Assembly: GCA_963682175.1 (NCBI GenBank)
Contig: OY821771.1
Coordinates: 30,214,201-30,278,200 of the forward strand
Reading direction: 5' to 3'
DNA length: 64,000 nt
Origin: Triglochin maritima
Lineage: Eukaryota; Streptophyta; Magnoliopsida; Alismatales; Juncaginaceae
Shown: positions 1 through 9,541 of the stretch, piece by piece
Layout of the letters: each line of letters opens with the position of its first letter
Position numbering within the stretch: position 1 is the stretch's first letter
Notes under the pieces: generated by a model
What the model saw: only the letters and a program-made list of their open reading frames with translations
Databases searched by the model: none
What the model was told of the DNA's origin: nothing
Program-made: the position numbers and the translations under genes

Positions 1-650
1 TTGTGGGCTTTGCTTGAAGTGTTTGTTGGTCTTGGATGCATCTGGTTGGTTTGTTGGAGCTCCGACCCGAATCCAATTGCTAAACTACTCCCCATGATGG
101 TGTGAAGTATTCTGTTTTGCTCTTAGGTCCCTCTGTCTTGCGTTCAGGTCCTTCTCCCTTGCATCTTGGTCCCCAGATCTCACAATCCAGTCCTTTTTCC
201 CAGCTTTTGGGTCCTTTTATGTTTCATCTCTTCAAACCTATTTATTCCTGAAAACTAAACATAAAACTCGTGACATAGCATTGTTTAGGTGAAAGATAAT
301 GGATATAAGATACAAATATGAGCATGAAATTTTGTCAATCATAGTGTAATCCGACCTCATTTCTCTCTTCTTTTCCCCCACTCGAGTATTATGGTCTTTG
401 ACTCGCACACACTCCTCATGGACACGACCCGTACTTGTCGTGTCTTCACCGAAGTCATGCACTTGCAGTAGTATAATAGATTCAATCAACCTTTGATTTG
501 CAGATGGGTGCTTTTACATGACAATCAGGCCCACTTTGCTTTATTTCAGTCATTTTCTCTTCTTTTCTTTTCTTTATTACCTAACTCCTATTTTACTACA
601 AACAACAATTCGAGTAGCACAATATTGGGGTAACATAAATGATATATAGC
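1..650. other. Unassigned AT-rich flank with a short repeated segment
   Basis: No gene is recognised here. Bases about 370-475 resemble about 56185-56285: both contain a CCCCCACT-GAGTAT core followed by a CTCCTCATGGACA-GACCC stretch. This suggests two copies of an unidentified repeat or gene fragment. Short open frames exist on both strands, but none has a recognisable domain. Confidence 0.35.
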
Positions 651-719
651 ATCAATACCATGTATGAAATGTTACTAATCAACTTGGTCTATGTATCGAT
701 GGAATGTATCTTATTTGTA

Positions 720-915
720 GTTTGAGAAACATTCATAGTTTGTGGCCAATTGTGCTTAATATTTACAATCTTCCTTCGTAGTTAAGCATGAAACGCAGAT
801 ACATAATGTTTTCATTGATGATTTCTGGTGCAAAACAACAGAGAAATGACATTCATATGTATTTTCAGACCCCTAATTGATGACCTACAGAAATTGTGGG
901 ACGATGATGGGTAAA
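720..915 (+). pseudogene. Fragment of CACTA transposase (TNPD, Transposase_21 region)
   Basis: Conceptual translation on the + strand gives a stretch with NIHSLWPIVLNIYNLP, then MKRRYIMFSLMISG, then RPLIDDLQKLWDDDG. These match the TNPD proteins elsewhere in this window, for example the 50763-53006 copy, which reads MKRKYIMLSLMISG and RPLIDDLKKLWGDG. One stop lies after the first block, a 1-bp insertion sits just before RPLIDDL, and a stop follows DDDG, so it is dead. With the relic at 2331-2990 it marks an old + strand CACTA element. The order, transposase first and second gene downstream, is the same as in the better-preserved copies. Confidence 0.75.
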
Positions 916-1089
916 GTGTGTGATGCCCATCATTAACAGTCATTTACAATGCTTTTTATGAATTTTGCACAGTTATTTACATTGCCACAAATTTTGGTCG
1001 CCAACTCGACTAAGACTTCACTCGACAGTGCACTCAGATTGCACGCTTTGAAGAAAAATGTCAGAAAAAAAAAATCGAAAACAATTGGG

Positions 1090-1122
1090 TACTCTCTCTA
1101 GCAACGGCGCCAAAAACTTGAC
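1090..1122 (-). other. Possible LTR-retrotransposon primer-binding-site relic
   Basis: On the - strand the sequence reads TTTTTGGCGCCGTTGC. This resembles the primer-binding site complementary to the 3' end of tRNA-Asp, as used by several plant Ty3/gypsy retroelements. The canonical continuation after GTTGC is lost. No LTR pair or gag/pol frame could be seen around it, so it is at most a relic. Confidence 0.35.
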
Positions 1123-2330
1123 GAGTCTTAAATTTAACCACAAGCATACAATGTTGTATCAAACAGCTCAAACACAAGGAAAACTTGCAAATTTTAATCG
1201 ATTCTATTTTTCACTAAAGCACGAGTAATAATGATGGTAGATTCGAAGGTGGTTGATATTTTTGGTCTTTTGTTTTATTAAGAGGTTGAGAGAATGCAAA
1301 TATTTTATATAATAAGGAAGAAATCAAAATTACGATGAGATTAAAACTTAGAAGGTGAAAACATTTGCATACGCGTGAATTAGGAAAAGTAATGTACATT
1401 TCATTAAGCACAGGAGATTTTATTTAATAAGCATGACTTGAAGTGATTAGACTATCAAATCATCAAACAACAACTAACCTAGATTTAATCACAATTTCAC
1501 AAACTCTTTCAAGCAAAGAAGCAATGATTAAAAAAATTAAGCATAGATTAAGAAACTTATAAGTAACATTAGCCCATCAAATAATTATAATCATATACCT
1601 TTTTCAAGTGAATTAACAAAGTATCAACATGACGGCAACCCTAATTCTTAACTCATACCTCCACCTCGAAAGATATGGATTTAGTTACACATGATGAAAG
1701 AAAACATAGAAGAAGAGAGGGATACCAGAAACTTGAGGACGACATTATTGCTGAAAAGGTTGCGAAGAAAAACAACAGGCATTAGATGTTGGTCTGAGTG
1801 AAATGCAAGAAAGTAATTTGTTTTCTCCATCTCCCCCAGCTAGGCAAGAGAAGATGAAGAGAACGTGAGTTACTCCTGACGCAGTTATATTAATGATGAG
1901 TCAATAGAAATTGTCTCCAAGATTGCAAACATTTGTGATACTTTGACTTGTGATTTTAATCTAATTATTAATAACGTGATCATTTGCGTAATAAGACGAT
2001 CTCACACCGCAAGCTTCCTGAGGAGAATTTGTTTCAGATTGCAAAAATGACCTATTGTATGCAACTGGGAGTGTAAACGAGTTGAGTCGAGTCAAAATTT
2101 TGAGTATTGCATATTATTGTATATTATTACTTATTACCAAAAAATAAATATAAATTGAACAATAAATATCTCGAGTTGAGCCATGAAGTCAAGCTCGAGC
2201 TATTTATAGCTATCTAATTGGTATCTCGAGTTGGAGGGTTTTTAAATTTTCACCTAACTCATTTATTTTCAAATTAAATCGGAATCGAGCCTTTATTGAG
2301 TTTGAGTAGAGTTTCGAATTCGAGCAAGAG

Positions 2331-2990
2331 TTGACAGATTGTACTGCAACCTTGGGCAAAGAGGAGCATTTTGGGCAAGTAAGGGATCTCAGTAATTGGA
2401 TTGGACTACGTCAATTCTTTGGGTTGTCATCATATCAGAGTTCTAACAGTGATCATGCGCAATGCCATAAGAGGATCTCGGAGATGGAATTGACGTTGAA
2501 AACTTTATTTAAGTCATTTGGGATTGCCGGGCAATGTTGCTAATGTGCCAACACCATGGAGTACGTCTAGTGCGAACAATTTAAGAAACTGTAATAGAAG
2601 CACTTCAGGAAGAGGACACGTACACTTGATATGTTTCAGGTGAAGTTGTTATTTAATTTAATTTGTATTCATCTTTATTATTGTGTAATCTTACTCGTTC
2701 TAGTTTTGTTATTGGTATTTATAGGACAAAGTTGAATGTAATCATTTTGATAAAGATCGGGTTATGCGACTTGTGGCATATGGAAATTTATACAATATGA
2801 AATTGGATCACGGTAAGAAAATTGGCAAAAATGTTATAGTGACTATGGATAAAGTCTATACATGGTGATGAGATGTTGCTAGAACGTGAAGCTGAAGTTG
2901 CCACGGTTGGCGAAGCAATAAGATGATTATGGGCTATGGGAGTGGCCGAGCTCCTTAGTGGCACTAAAAAAGAATGACAAGGTATTAATT
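2331..2990 (+). pseudogene. Relic of CACTA second gene (TnpA-like, Transposase_24/DUF8039 region)
   Basis: The + strand encodes ATLGKEEHFGQVRD, then GLRQFFG, then CHKRISEMELTLKTL. This lines up with the better copy at 63284-63937, which reads ETLGNDEHPGRVRG, RLRQYYG and CQEEIAYLKKSLQLV. Further on, at about 2735-2800, a degraded DKDRVMRLVAYGNLYNM segment resembles DPDRRLVGHGKVYNI of the same protein. Stops and frameshifts separate the pieces. It belongs to the same decayed + strand element as the transposase fragment at 720-915. No subterminal repeats survive nearby. The protein family is the plant CACTA accessory/DNA-binding protein. Confidence 0.65.
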
Positions 2991-3177
2991 TTAACTTCTA
3001 ACAGAAGTTCAGATAATTTTATTATTCGTATATTTGGTTAATTAATAAATTTAATGTTTAAAATTGGAGGTCTAAAGTTGAAATGATCTCAAAGTAATCC
3101 TCGATGTAAGCTCATTGTCTTCGGACCGAAAAATGACGAGGTAGTAATTTTAATTCAATTAAGTAGTTAATCGTGTA

Positions 3178-4379
3178 TATATTATTGGGTTAATTGATTA
3201 CATGTCATTACAAAAAACTATAATTCTCAACGGCCCCCACTTTACACCTATTGTCCGATATGTCATCTCAAAACACACTTAATATACAGGTTGTCATAAA
3301 ATTTTCGGAAATGTCACTCCGTTAGGCGGTTTCCCTAACGGCGTTAGATTATTCATTAATTTATTGTAAATTTACAAAACCTACATTTTATAATCCAATA
3401 ATTTTTTTAAACTTCTCTCTCTCACTTCTTTTTTCTCATCCCTCTTTCTCTCTCATCTCTATCTTGAATCTCTCTCTTATCTCTCTCTCTCTCTCTCATC
3501 TCTCTCTTATCTCTCTCTCATCTCTCTCTCTTTCTCTCTTATCTCTCTCTCTCTCTTGTCGGGAAACACCCCCTCTCGGCAATAAAACCACCCTCTGTCT
3601 CCTCACCCTCTTTGACTATTTTGACTCCGCCAAGCTCCACGCCAACGCCCACGGCACCGTCCTCATCACAACCTCATCCACACCACCGGCAACACCCAGG
3701 GCACCCTTGGCTTCATCAACATCAACAACCTTCGAGGCAGAAAGGTCGACTTTGGCTCCATGGCTACTTCCTCCAATCTTGATTCCCTCTACACGAAATC
3801 CGTCAAACAGATTTCCCTACACCATCTCCGTCCTCGAGATCAGCGCTCTGATCGTCTTCCTAGGGCTCCTCGATGCGCCGACGGAGACGGTGAATCTCAC
3901 GACAGTTCCGTAGAAGGTCGGGTGTAAGACGTTCTCGGCTTTGGTTCTGGCGTCCCTCCGGCTCCGATTTGAGTGATTCGGCGATGAACATGAGAGATTC
4001 AAGTGAGAGAGATTCGAGAGAGAAGGTGGTTGAGAGGTGGAAGATAAGGGGGATAAGAGGGAGAGTGAGAGAGAGAGATGTGAGAGATAATAGAGAGAGA
4101 AAGATAAGAGAGATTCGAGAGATAAGAGAGAGAGAAGCTAACAAAAATTATTAGAATATAAAAGATAGATTTTGTAAAATTTACAATAAATTAATGATTG
4201 TTCTAACATCGTTAAGGAAGTCGACTAACGGAGTGACATTTCCGAAAGTTTAATGACAACCTGTATATTAAGTGTGTTTTGAGATGACATATCAGATAAT
4301 AGGTATAGAGTGGGGGCATTAATTGAGAATTATAGTCTTTTGTAATGACATGCAAGCAAGCAATTAAACTTATATTATT
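3178..4379. mobile_element. Pack-MULE with 9-bp target duplication
   Basis: The element spans 3187-4370 and is flanked on both sides by TATATTATT (3178-3186 and 4371-4379), a perfect 9-bp duplication typical of Mutator-like insertion. The terminal inverted repeats are about 200 bp long. The left arm contains CATGTCATTACAAAA, then TATGTCATCTCAAAACACAC, then GGAAATGTCACTCCGTTAG, and the right arm is its near-perfect reverse complement. Inside each arm lies a CT- or GA-rich block (about 3412-3556 and 3975-4140), also mirror-related. The centre holds a captured host gene fragment. There is no transposase, so it is non-autonomous. Confidence 0.88.
3552..3920 (+). pseudogene. Captured fragment of a fasciclin-like arabinogalactan protein gene
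   Basis: The GC-rich core of the Pack-MULE encodes FDYFDSAKLH...GTVLITT (about 3608-3673). In a second frame it encodes TTGNTQGTLGFINITNLRG (from about 3679), and back in the first frame PYTISVLEIS (about 3815-3845). These are hallmarks of the fasciclin domain in plant FLA proteins, which are GPI-anchored cell-wall/plasma-membrane arabinogalactan proteins. Their usual forms are YFD-AKLH, GTLGFVNIT and PYNISVLQIS. Two compensating frameshifts break the reading frame, and there is no signal peptide, proline-rich linker or GPI tail. It is a transduplicated piece, not a working gene. The FLA assignment is from memory of family motifs. Confidence 0.72.
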
Positions 4380-5075
4380 CGTAGGATTTAAATGGTCATG
4401 TGTCTGGGGGGTGAAGGGGTGAATAGACTAAATGAAAAACGATGCCAAAATAAAAGGAAAATTAACACCGAAGTAAAGATGTTTGGCACCCGATCGGTAA
4501 ATGTTCCACGTTGTTATGCATGCTATTTGTATTTTTATCGACACATATTTTCTTCTTATTTGCTTTGATCAAAAAAGGATTACGCAATATTTATGATAAC
4601 AAACATTTGCATCCTTGCCACAATAACAATTCCTCCATTTACACGATTACCACTTCTCATTTATTAAATATTACATAATATGAACCCAAATATAAATATC
4701 ATATAGTTCAAATATCATGAAATTGACATTCAGTATCGGCCGAGGCAGTGAAACAAGACAATGAGGATGTGTGAACCCATCATCTAATAATACAATTTAC
4801 ACAACGTTGATTATTAAAAATATGTTAATTTCAGATTTAAAATAACTTTAAACAGTTTGTTCTATTTTTAATTAATATATTTATTACCATCAAACGAATA
4901 TCGGAATTCTGATTTCGAAAGGAGATGATTAGCCATATCAAGCGATTCAAATACAACAAATAAAACGTCAAACACATACAAAAACTTACGACCAATATCA
5001 GTACCAAATAAAAATATGACGATTAAAATAGTCTTTCATAGCTTATAAAGTTGTTAGCAACGGAAGTAAAAAAAA
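4380..5075. other. AT-rich spacer, nothing recognised
   Basis: Between the Pack-MULE and the next MULE the sequence is AT-rich with no open frame, terminal repeat or domain that I can identify. Confidence 0.5.
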
Positions 5076-5226
5076 GGCTAATATCCGTCGCCGGAAAATT
5101 ACTTAAATCACACCAACAATTATTTTTTTGCCCTTAACAAATTACTTAATACTCAATTCGTCTCGTGTCTTTAAATAAGGTTTTTGACTCAATTTTACTC
5201 ACATTCTCAGAACTAACACCACGAAA

Positions 5227-6565
5227 ATGTCTGGCGAAGCACCTGGATCTGGTGAGGTAACGAAGGCGGATTTGTTTTCCCGACTCGGGCGTCTGGCTAA
5301 GACGCCTCCACCATGACCCGTCGTTTTTTTTTAATTTTCGGTTAAATTAATTTTTTTCAGGTTCCGTTGCAAGATTTTGGTGGTGATGGAGTAGATTACA
5401 GTGAGCTTTTTCATAGTAAACAAATATTTACAACAATCGAGGAAGCTTGTAAATGGGCAAAACAAGTCATAGGAGTCGGATTTTTTTGGTTATATCATCA
5501 TACAAACCAAAAGCAGATAACCGGACAGATTGTTTCCTGAGATGTGATCGCAGACATGAAATGAGTTCTCGTGATACGAGTATTGCACTACGAAAGAACA
5601 CAAAAAAAGGTTGCGGTTGTCGTTTTTTGGTAAAAGTAGTCGAGCGACGGAATCGTGATGGATGAGTTGTTGTTTCTAATAGCACCTATGGGCAGTACAA
5701 CCACGCACTTGCAGTTTATTCAAAGGGTCACCGACATGTCAACGAACTTAGTGCTGGGACCAAGTAAATTGTTCGTGATATGACTGAGGCACAAGCAAGA
5801 CCACGTAACATTTTGTTGGCAGTAAAGGAGAAATTCCCGAAAGATAATCCCAATCAAAGACACATTTATAACTTCAGAGAGTACATGAGGAGGACGAAGT
5901 CTGAAGACAGGAATCTCGCTCAGCAGTTTCTGAGTCAGGCAGTGCAGTATAACTATTTGCATTGGATTGTGGCAGAAGAAGAAACTAATGTCCTCACTCA
6001 CACATTTTTGGCACATCCGACTTCAGCTCAGTTGTTGCGTACATACCCTTTCATAATCTGCATGGATTCGACGTATAAGGCGAACAAGTACAAGATGCCT
6101 TTGTTTGAGATGGTTGGGGTTACTTCAACAAATATGAATTTCCTCGTCGGATATGCGATTTTGAAGGATGAGACTGAGTCTAGTTACCGGTGGGATTGGA
6201 GAGGGTGCGAGATCTGTTATTGAATATTGTTAGCATGACTGCAATAATAACGGACTGAGAGATGTATTTGATGCGACCAGTGGCAGAGGTTTTTCCTGAG
6301 TCTGCTCATTTACTTTGCACCTGGCATATCAACAAAGACGTGTACAACTACGCAAACCACGTATTTGGCAAGAGCAAACAGCTTGCAAAGAGTTTTAGGC
6401 GTGGAAAGTGGAGGAGAGTTATGGTTTCTGATTCACAGACGGATTATGATAGATCAGTCCGTAATCTGAAAGATTCTTTCAAGTCCTGGTCAGTGCTCAC
6501 GGAGTATGTGGAAGACACATGGTTGGTGCATAAAGAAAAGTTTGTGTTGAATTGGACGAATCAGC
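5227..6565 (+). pseudogene. MULE (Mutator-like) transposase, broken
   Basis: A first exon starting MSGEAPGSGE (5227) is followed by an intron (GT near 5257, AG just before 5361). Coding then resumes with an N-terminal zinc-binding-like segment containing NRTDCFLRCDR and KKGCGCRFLVKVV (about 5510-5640). The MULE transposase core follows, with the hallmark ICMDSTYKANKYKMPLFEM (about 6055-6115), GVTSTNMNFLVGYAI, and FPESAHLLCTWHINKDV (about 6292-6342). It is broken by a frameshift near 5455, TGA near 5662 (likely TGG in the parent), TAA near 5765 and a frameshift near 6195. The C-terminal SWIM zinc finger is missing because the frame runs into inverted PMD sequence at about 6565. The family catalyses cut-and-paste transposition through a DDE nuclease. 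Confidence 0.82.
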
Positions 6566-7620
6566 ACGACTCGATATACCCGTAATGCGAGAACAATCAG
6601 CACGACTCGATATACCCAGCTGGCGATACAGATATGCCAACGTTGCCGACCCCCATGAGTACTGACCAATGGTATCTGGCTCCCTCGCCTCCAATAGGTC
6701 ACGTGGTCTGACTCTGCAACCGCTCTTGTCGACAAACAAGACGCAGCCTAGCCGTAAGAAGAGGTAGGCAGTCATCTGCGTATCCTCAGTCTGTGGTGGT
6801 CACCCCCGTCTGCAACAGTCGTCCACAGCATCGACACTAACACCACTGCCACTTCAAAATGAGTTATCCCGCCCAAGACCCTCCAGGCTGACACCCAGCT
6901 CAGACGTCGGTGCCTGCGCACTGACTATATGACCCTCAAAAGGAATGTGTAGAATCTGAAAGACGTCATGCAACATGATCGTCATCTCTCCGAATGACAA
7001 GTGGAAAGTGTTGGTGTTAAGGCAGGAAAACATGATGTACGACAAGTGACCCAATCCACTATCACTAATGGTCGTCATCATATCATCAGTCATCACTGAA
7101 CGCCAAGCATGCAATGTAATACATGCTCTGTGCCGATTATGGCACTTCAAAACCTTTCGATCATCGCAATCCCAGATACATCTGGCGATGTGGCCTCCGA
7201 AACTCGGAATGATGCTGCCATCTAGAGGATCACCGGGCATCATATCCGTCACGATCAAAGACTCGTCCTCACTCGTCTTCTTCTTATGAGTTTGGGCGTC
7301 TGCAGTGCACGAACTCGAATCACCGGTCACAAACCGGCCACCTCGACCCTTCCTAACGACCTACTCAGCCGAAGTACTACAATGTCGCCCCCGTCCTCGA
7401 CCATACTGCTGTATCGCCTCCTCCTATGGCTCCAAGCCATACCAGCCCCCATCGTCACTCTCGTCGTGACTCCTCACCTCATCTGAATCATCCTCGTCGT
7501 CGAAAGAATCCTCAGGTGTCTGACGACGACGTAAAAGATCACTCTCTCCTAACTGAAGCAAAAATACCCAGTCTACGTGAATGACGAGGATCTCACACAT
7601 CTGCTAAACTACGTACTGCG
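6566..7620 (-). pseudogene. Plant mobile domain (MAIN-like, PF10536) gene captured in the MULE, broken
   Basis: Read on the - strand, an acidic N-terminal stretch (DSFDDEDDSDE, near 7500) leads into GDPLDGSIIPSFGGHIARC and then LSFGEMTIMLHDVFQILHI (about 6955-6995). Downstream in another frame is RPRDLLEAREPDTIGQYSW, then LAYLYRQLGISSRADC. This order is that of the plant mobile domain found in MAIN/MAIL nuclear proteins and in transposon-encoded relatives. It is broken by stops near 7420 and 7365 and by a frame change near 6850. A direct repeat of CAGCACGACTCGATATACCC (about 6563-6620) marks the junction with the transposase. Transposon-borne PMD genes are known as a class; the function in the element is unknown. 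Confidence 0.78.
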
Positions 7621-7710
7621 CGTAAGGGAATTGATTTCCCTTTTCCTCCACGGTAACCCGATGACTATTAATTCAATTTTAAAAATAAAATTTTGTTAAT
7701 GGATTTGCTA

Positions 7711-7970
7711 AATTAATTAAACTAATTATTAACTTAATAATCAATTTATTTAGCAATTATCACAATTTATAATCAATAATCCTTTATTAAAATAATTAAA
7801 CTAATTATTAACTTAATGATCAATTTATTTAGCAATTATCACAATTTATAATCAATAATCCTTCACTAAAATAATTAAACTAATTATTAACTTAATAATC
7901 AATTTATTTAGCAATTATCACAGTTTATAATCAATAATACTTTACTAAAATAATTAAACTAATTATTAAT
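7711..7970. repeat. 79-bp AT-rich tandem repeat, about 3.3 copies
   Basis: The phrase ACTAATTATTAACTTAAT recurs at exact 79-bp spacing, starting near 7721, 7800, 7879 and 7958. Each unit also contains AGCAATTATCACAATTTATA. Copies differ at only a few positions, so the expansion is fairly recent relative to the decay of the host MULE. Confidence 0.9.
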
Positions 7971-8210
7971 ACCAATTTTTTTTAAAAAAAACTAAACAAG
8001 AAATGTTACGATATTTGAGTAATCCTGGGCGTCCCCTGGTTCTTTTCCCGACCTCCGAGACATTATTTCTGGTGAATATGAGAGTAATATGAAGAGAGAG
8101 TGGTGTTAGGAGAGTAAAGTGAAGAGTTAGATAAGTAGAAAGGGTAGAAAGGCAAAATGGTAATCTGTACGGGCAATTTAAGTAGTTTTTCGGCGATGAA
8201 TAGCAGTTCA

Positions 8211-8866
8211 GAAAAGAAACCATATAATAAAAAATGACTAAATAGCTAAACACGAAGCCTACTATTCAACTCTAATGTAAACAAAACATACAAATTTAAC
8301 GTCGCTCAAACACATTGTATTCAGTAAAAAAGAGTTCGGTAAAAAAAAAATCAATTTCATTTCCAAATTGTAATCGGTAAAAAAATGTTCGCTCAAACAC
8401 ATTGTATGCGCTCAAACGCATAGTCTATCTGAATTTCAAAACGGTAAAAAAATTAAATCAATTTCAATTCCAAATTGTATTTAGTAAAAAATTCTTTATC
8501 AAATACCAACCAAATTGTAATTTTCGAATCAGATACTTGGATAATTGGTTAGTATTTGCATCCCTAGCTTCTCCCGCTATGGAGATTTTGCCCGAACGCC
8601 CGAGAAAAGAGTTATATTGAGAGTTCTCTTAGAGACCATTTACAGTTATAAGGTACCCACCCTTCAATTCCGTCCTGGGTCAGCCCCTGTTAATCCACTA
8701 GATCTTCGTCATTTCCCCCAGAATAAATGCATCAACTCCAACAATCCCAAACAGCACACACAACAACAACAAGGATGATTAATAAGAATTCAATCCTCAT
8801 GAAGTGTATTTCGTCAATTTTATAGATTTGGTCCATTTTCTCAATCACAACAGTCTCAAAAACCTT
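8211..8866. other. Spacer left of CACTA element 1, no gene recognised
   Basis: AT-rich and with low-complexity stretches (for example the repeated CGCTCAAACACATTGTAT near 8390). On the - strand just beside the CACTA insertion is an open stretch KVFETVVIEKMDQIYKIDEI. It could be part of an interrupted coding region with the sequence on the far side of the element (17465-17650), but I do not recognise the protein. Confidence 0.4.
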
Positions 8867-8884
8867 CACTTTATGACAAAGGGA

Positions 8885-9235
8885 ATATACGTCAGATGTA
8901 CGGGGGTATATATGTCGGATATAAGCATTCCCAAATTCGACGTCTATGTGTACGTCGTCTATACATAGACGTCGGTCGCGCAAAATCCGATGTCTATACC
9001 TAAAGAATAGACATCGACTGTACGTATCAGCCGACGTCTATACTTAAAGAATAGACGTCGGCCTTTATATAGGACTGAGGTCTATTCCTTAGGTATAGAC
9101 GTCGGTTAAATAACAGACGACGTCTATTCTTTAGGTATAGACGTCAGATGATACATACAGCCAACGTCTATACCTTTCTTCAGAGGAATAGACGTCGGCT
9201 AATACAAATATCTGGCGTCTATTCCTAAACCTGGA
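8885..9235. repeat. Left subterminal repeats of CACTA element 1
   Basis: About ten copies of TAGACGTCGG or its inverse CCGACGTCTA, arranged as inverted pairs around short loops such as TACCTAAAGAA. These are the kind of sites bound by the TnpA protein in En/Spm elements; binding here is inferred. Confidence 0.8.
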
Positions 9236-9541
9236 CAAAAAAACCATTCTGCACACTTGTATTTAGTTATCATATTTGTAATTTGTGTACATACATCCTG
9301 CACCAAATTCGTTCACAAATACATACACACTTTCATCCACATGTACATACAAGCATACATGCACAAACACAAACATACAAGCATACACAATCATTCAACA
9401 CACTTGAAATTAATTCATACATAAACAATTGACATTTATTCTAAAGTTGAGGCGATTATATTAAGGCATAAATTGTATGTTTGTAATACAAGTGAATTTG
9501 TTAACTAAATTACAAAACAATGCTAGTGACAGGAGAACCTC

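Larger units (their letters stand above)
5076..8210. mobile_element. MULE carrying a transposase relic and a captured PMD gene
   Basis: The left end contains CGTCGCCGGAAAATTACTTAAATC. The right end, reverse-complemented, reads CATCGCCGAAAAACTACTTAAATTG. Both continue into similar T-rich sequence reaching TTTTTTGCC or ATTTTGCC. The same terminus occurs in the small element at 23627-24478, which confirms the ends. Inside are a + strand MULE transposase relic (5227-6565) and, tail to tail with it, a - strand PMD gene relic. A 79-bp tandem repeat and AT-rich filler complete the right side. Exact end bases and target duplication are unclear because both flanks are A-rich. Confidence 0.75.
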
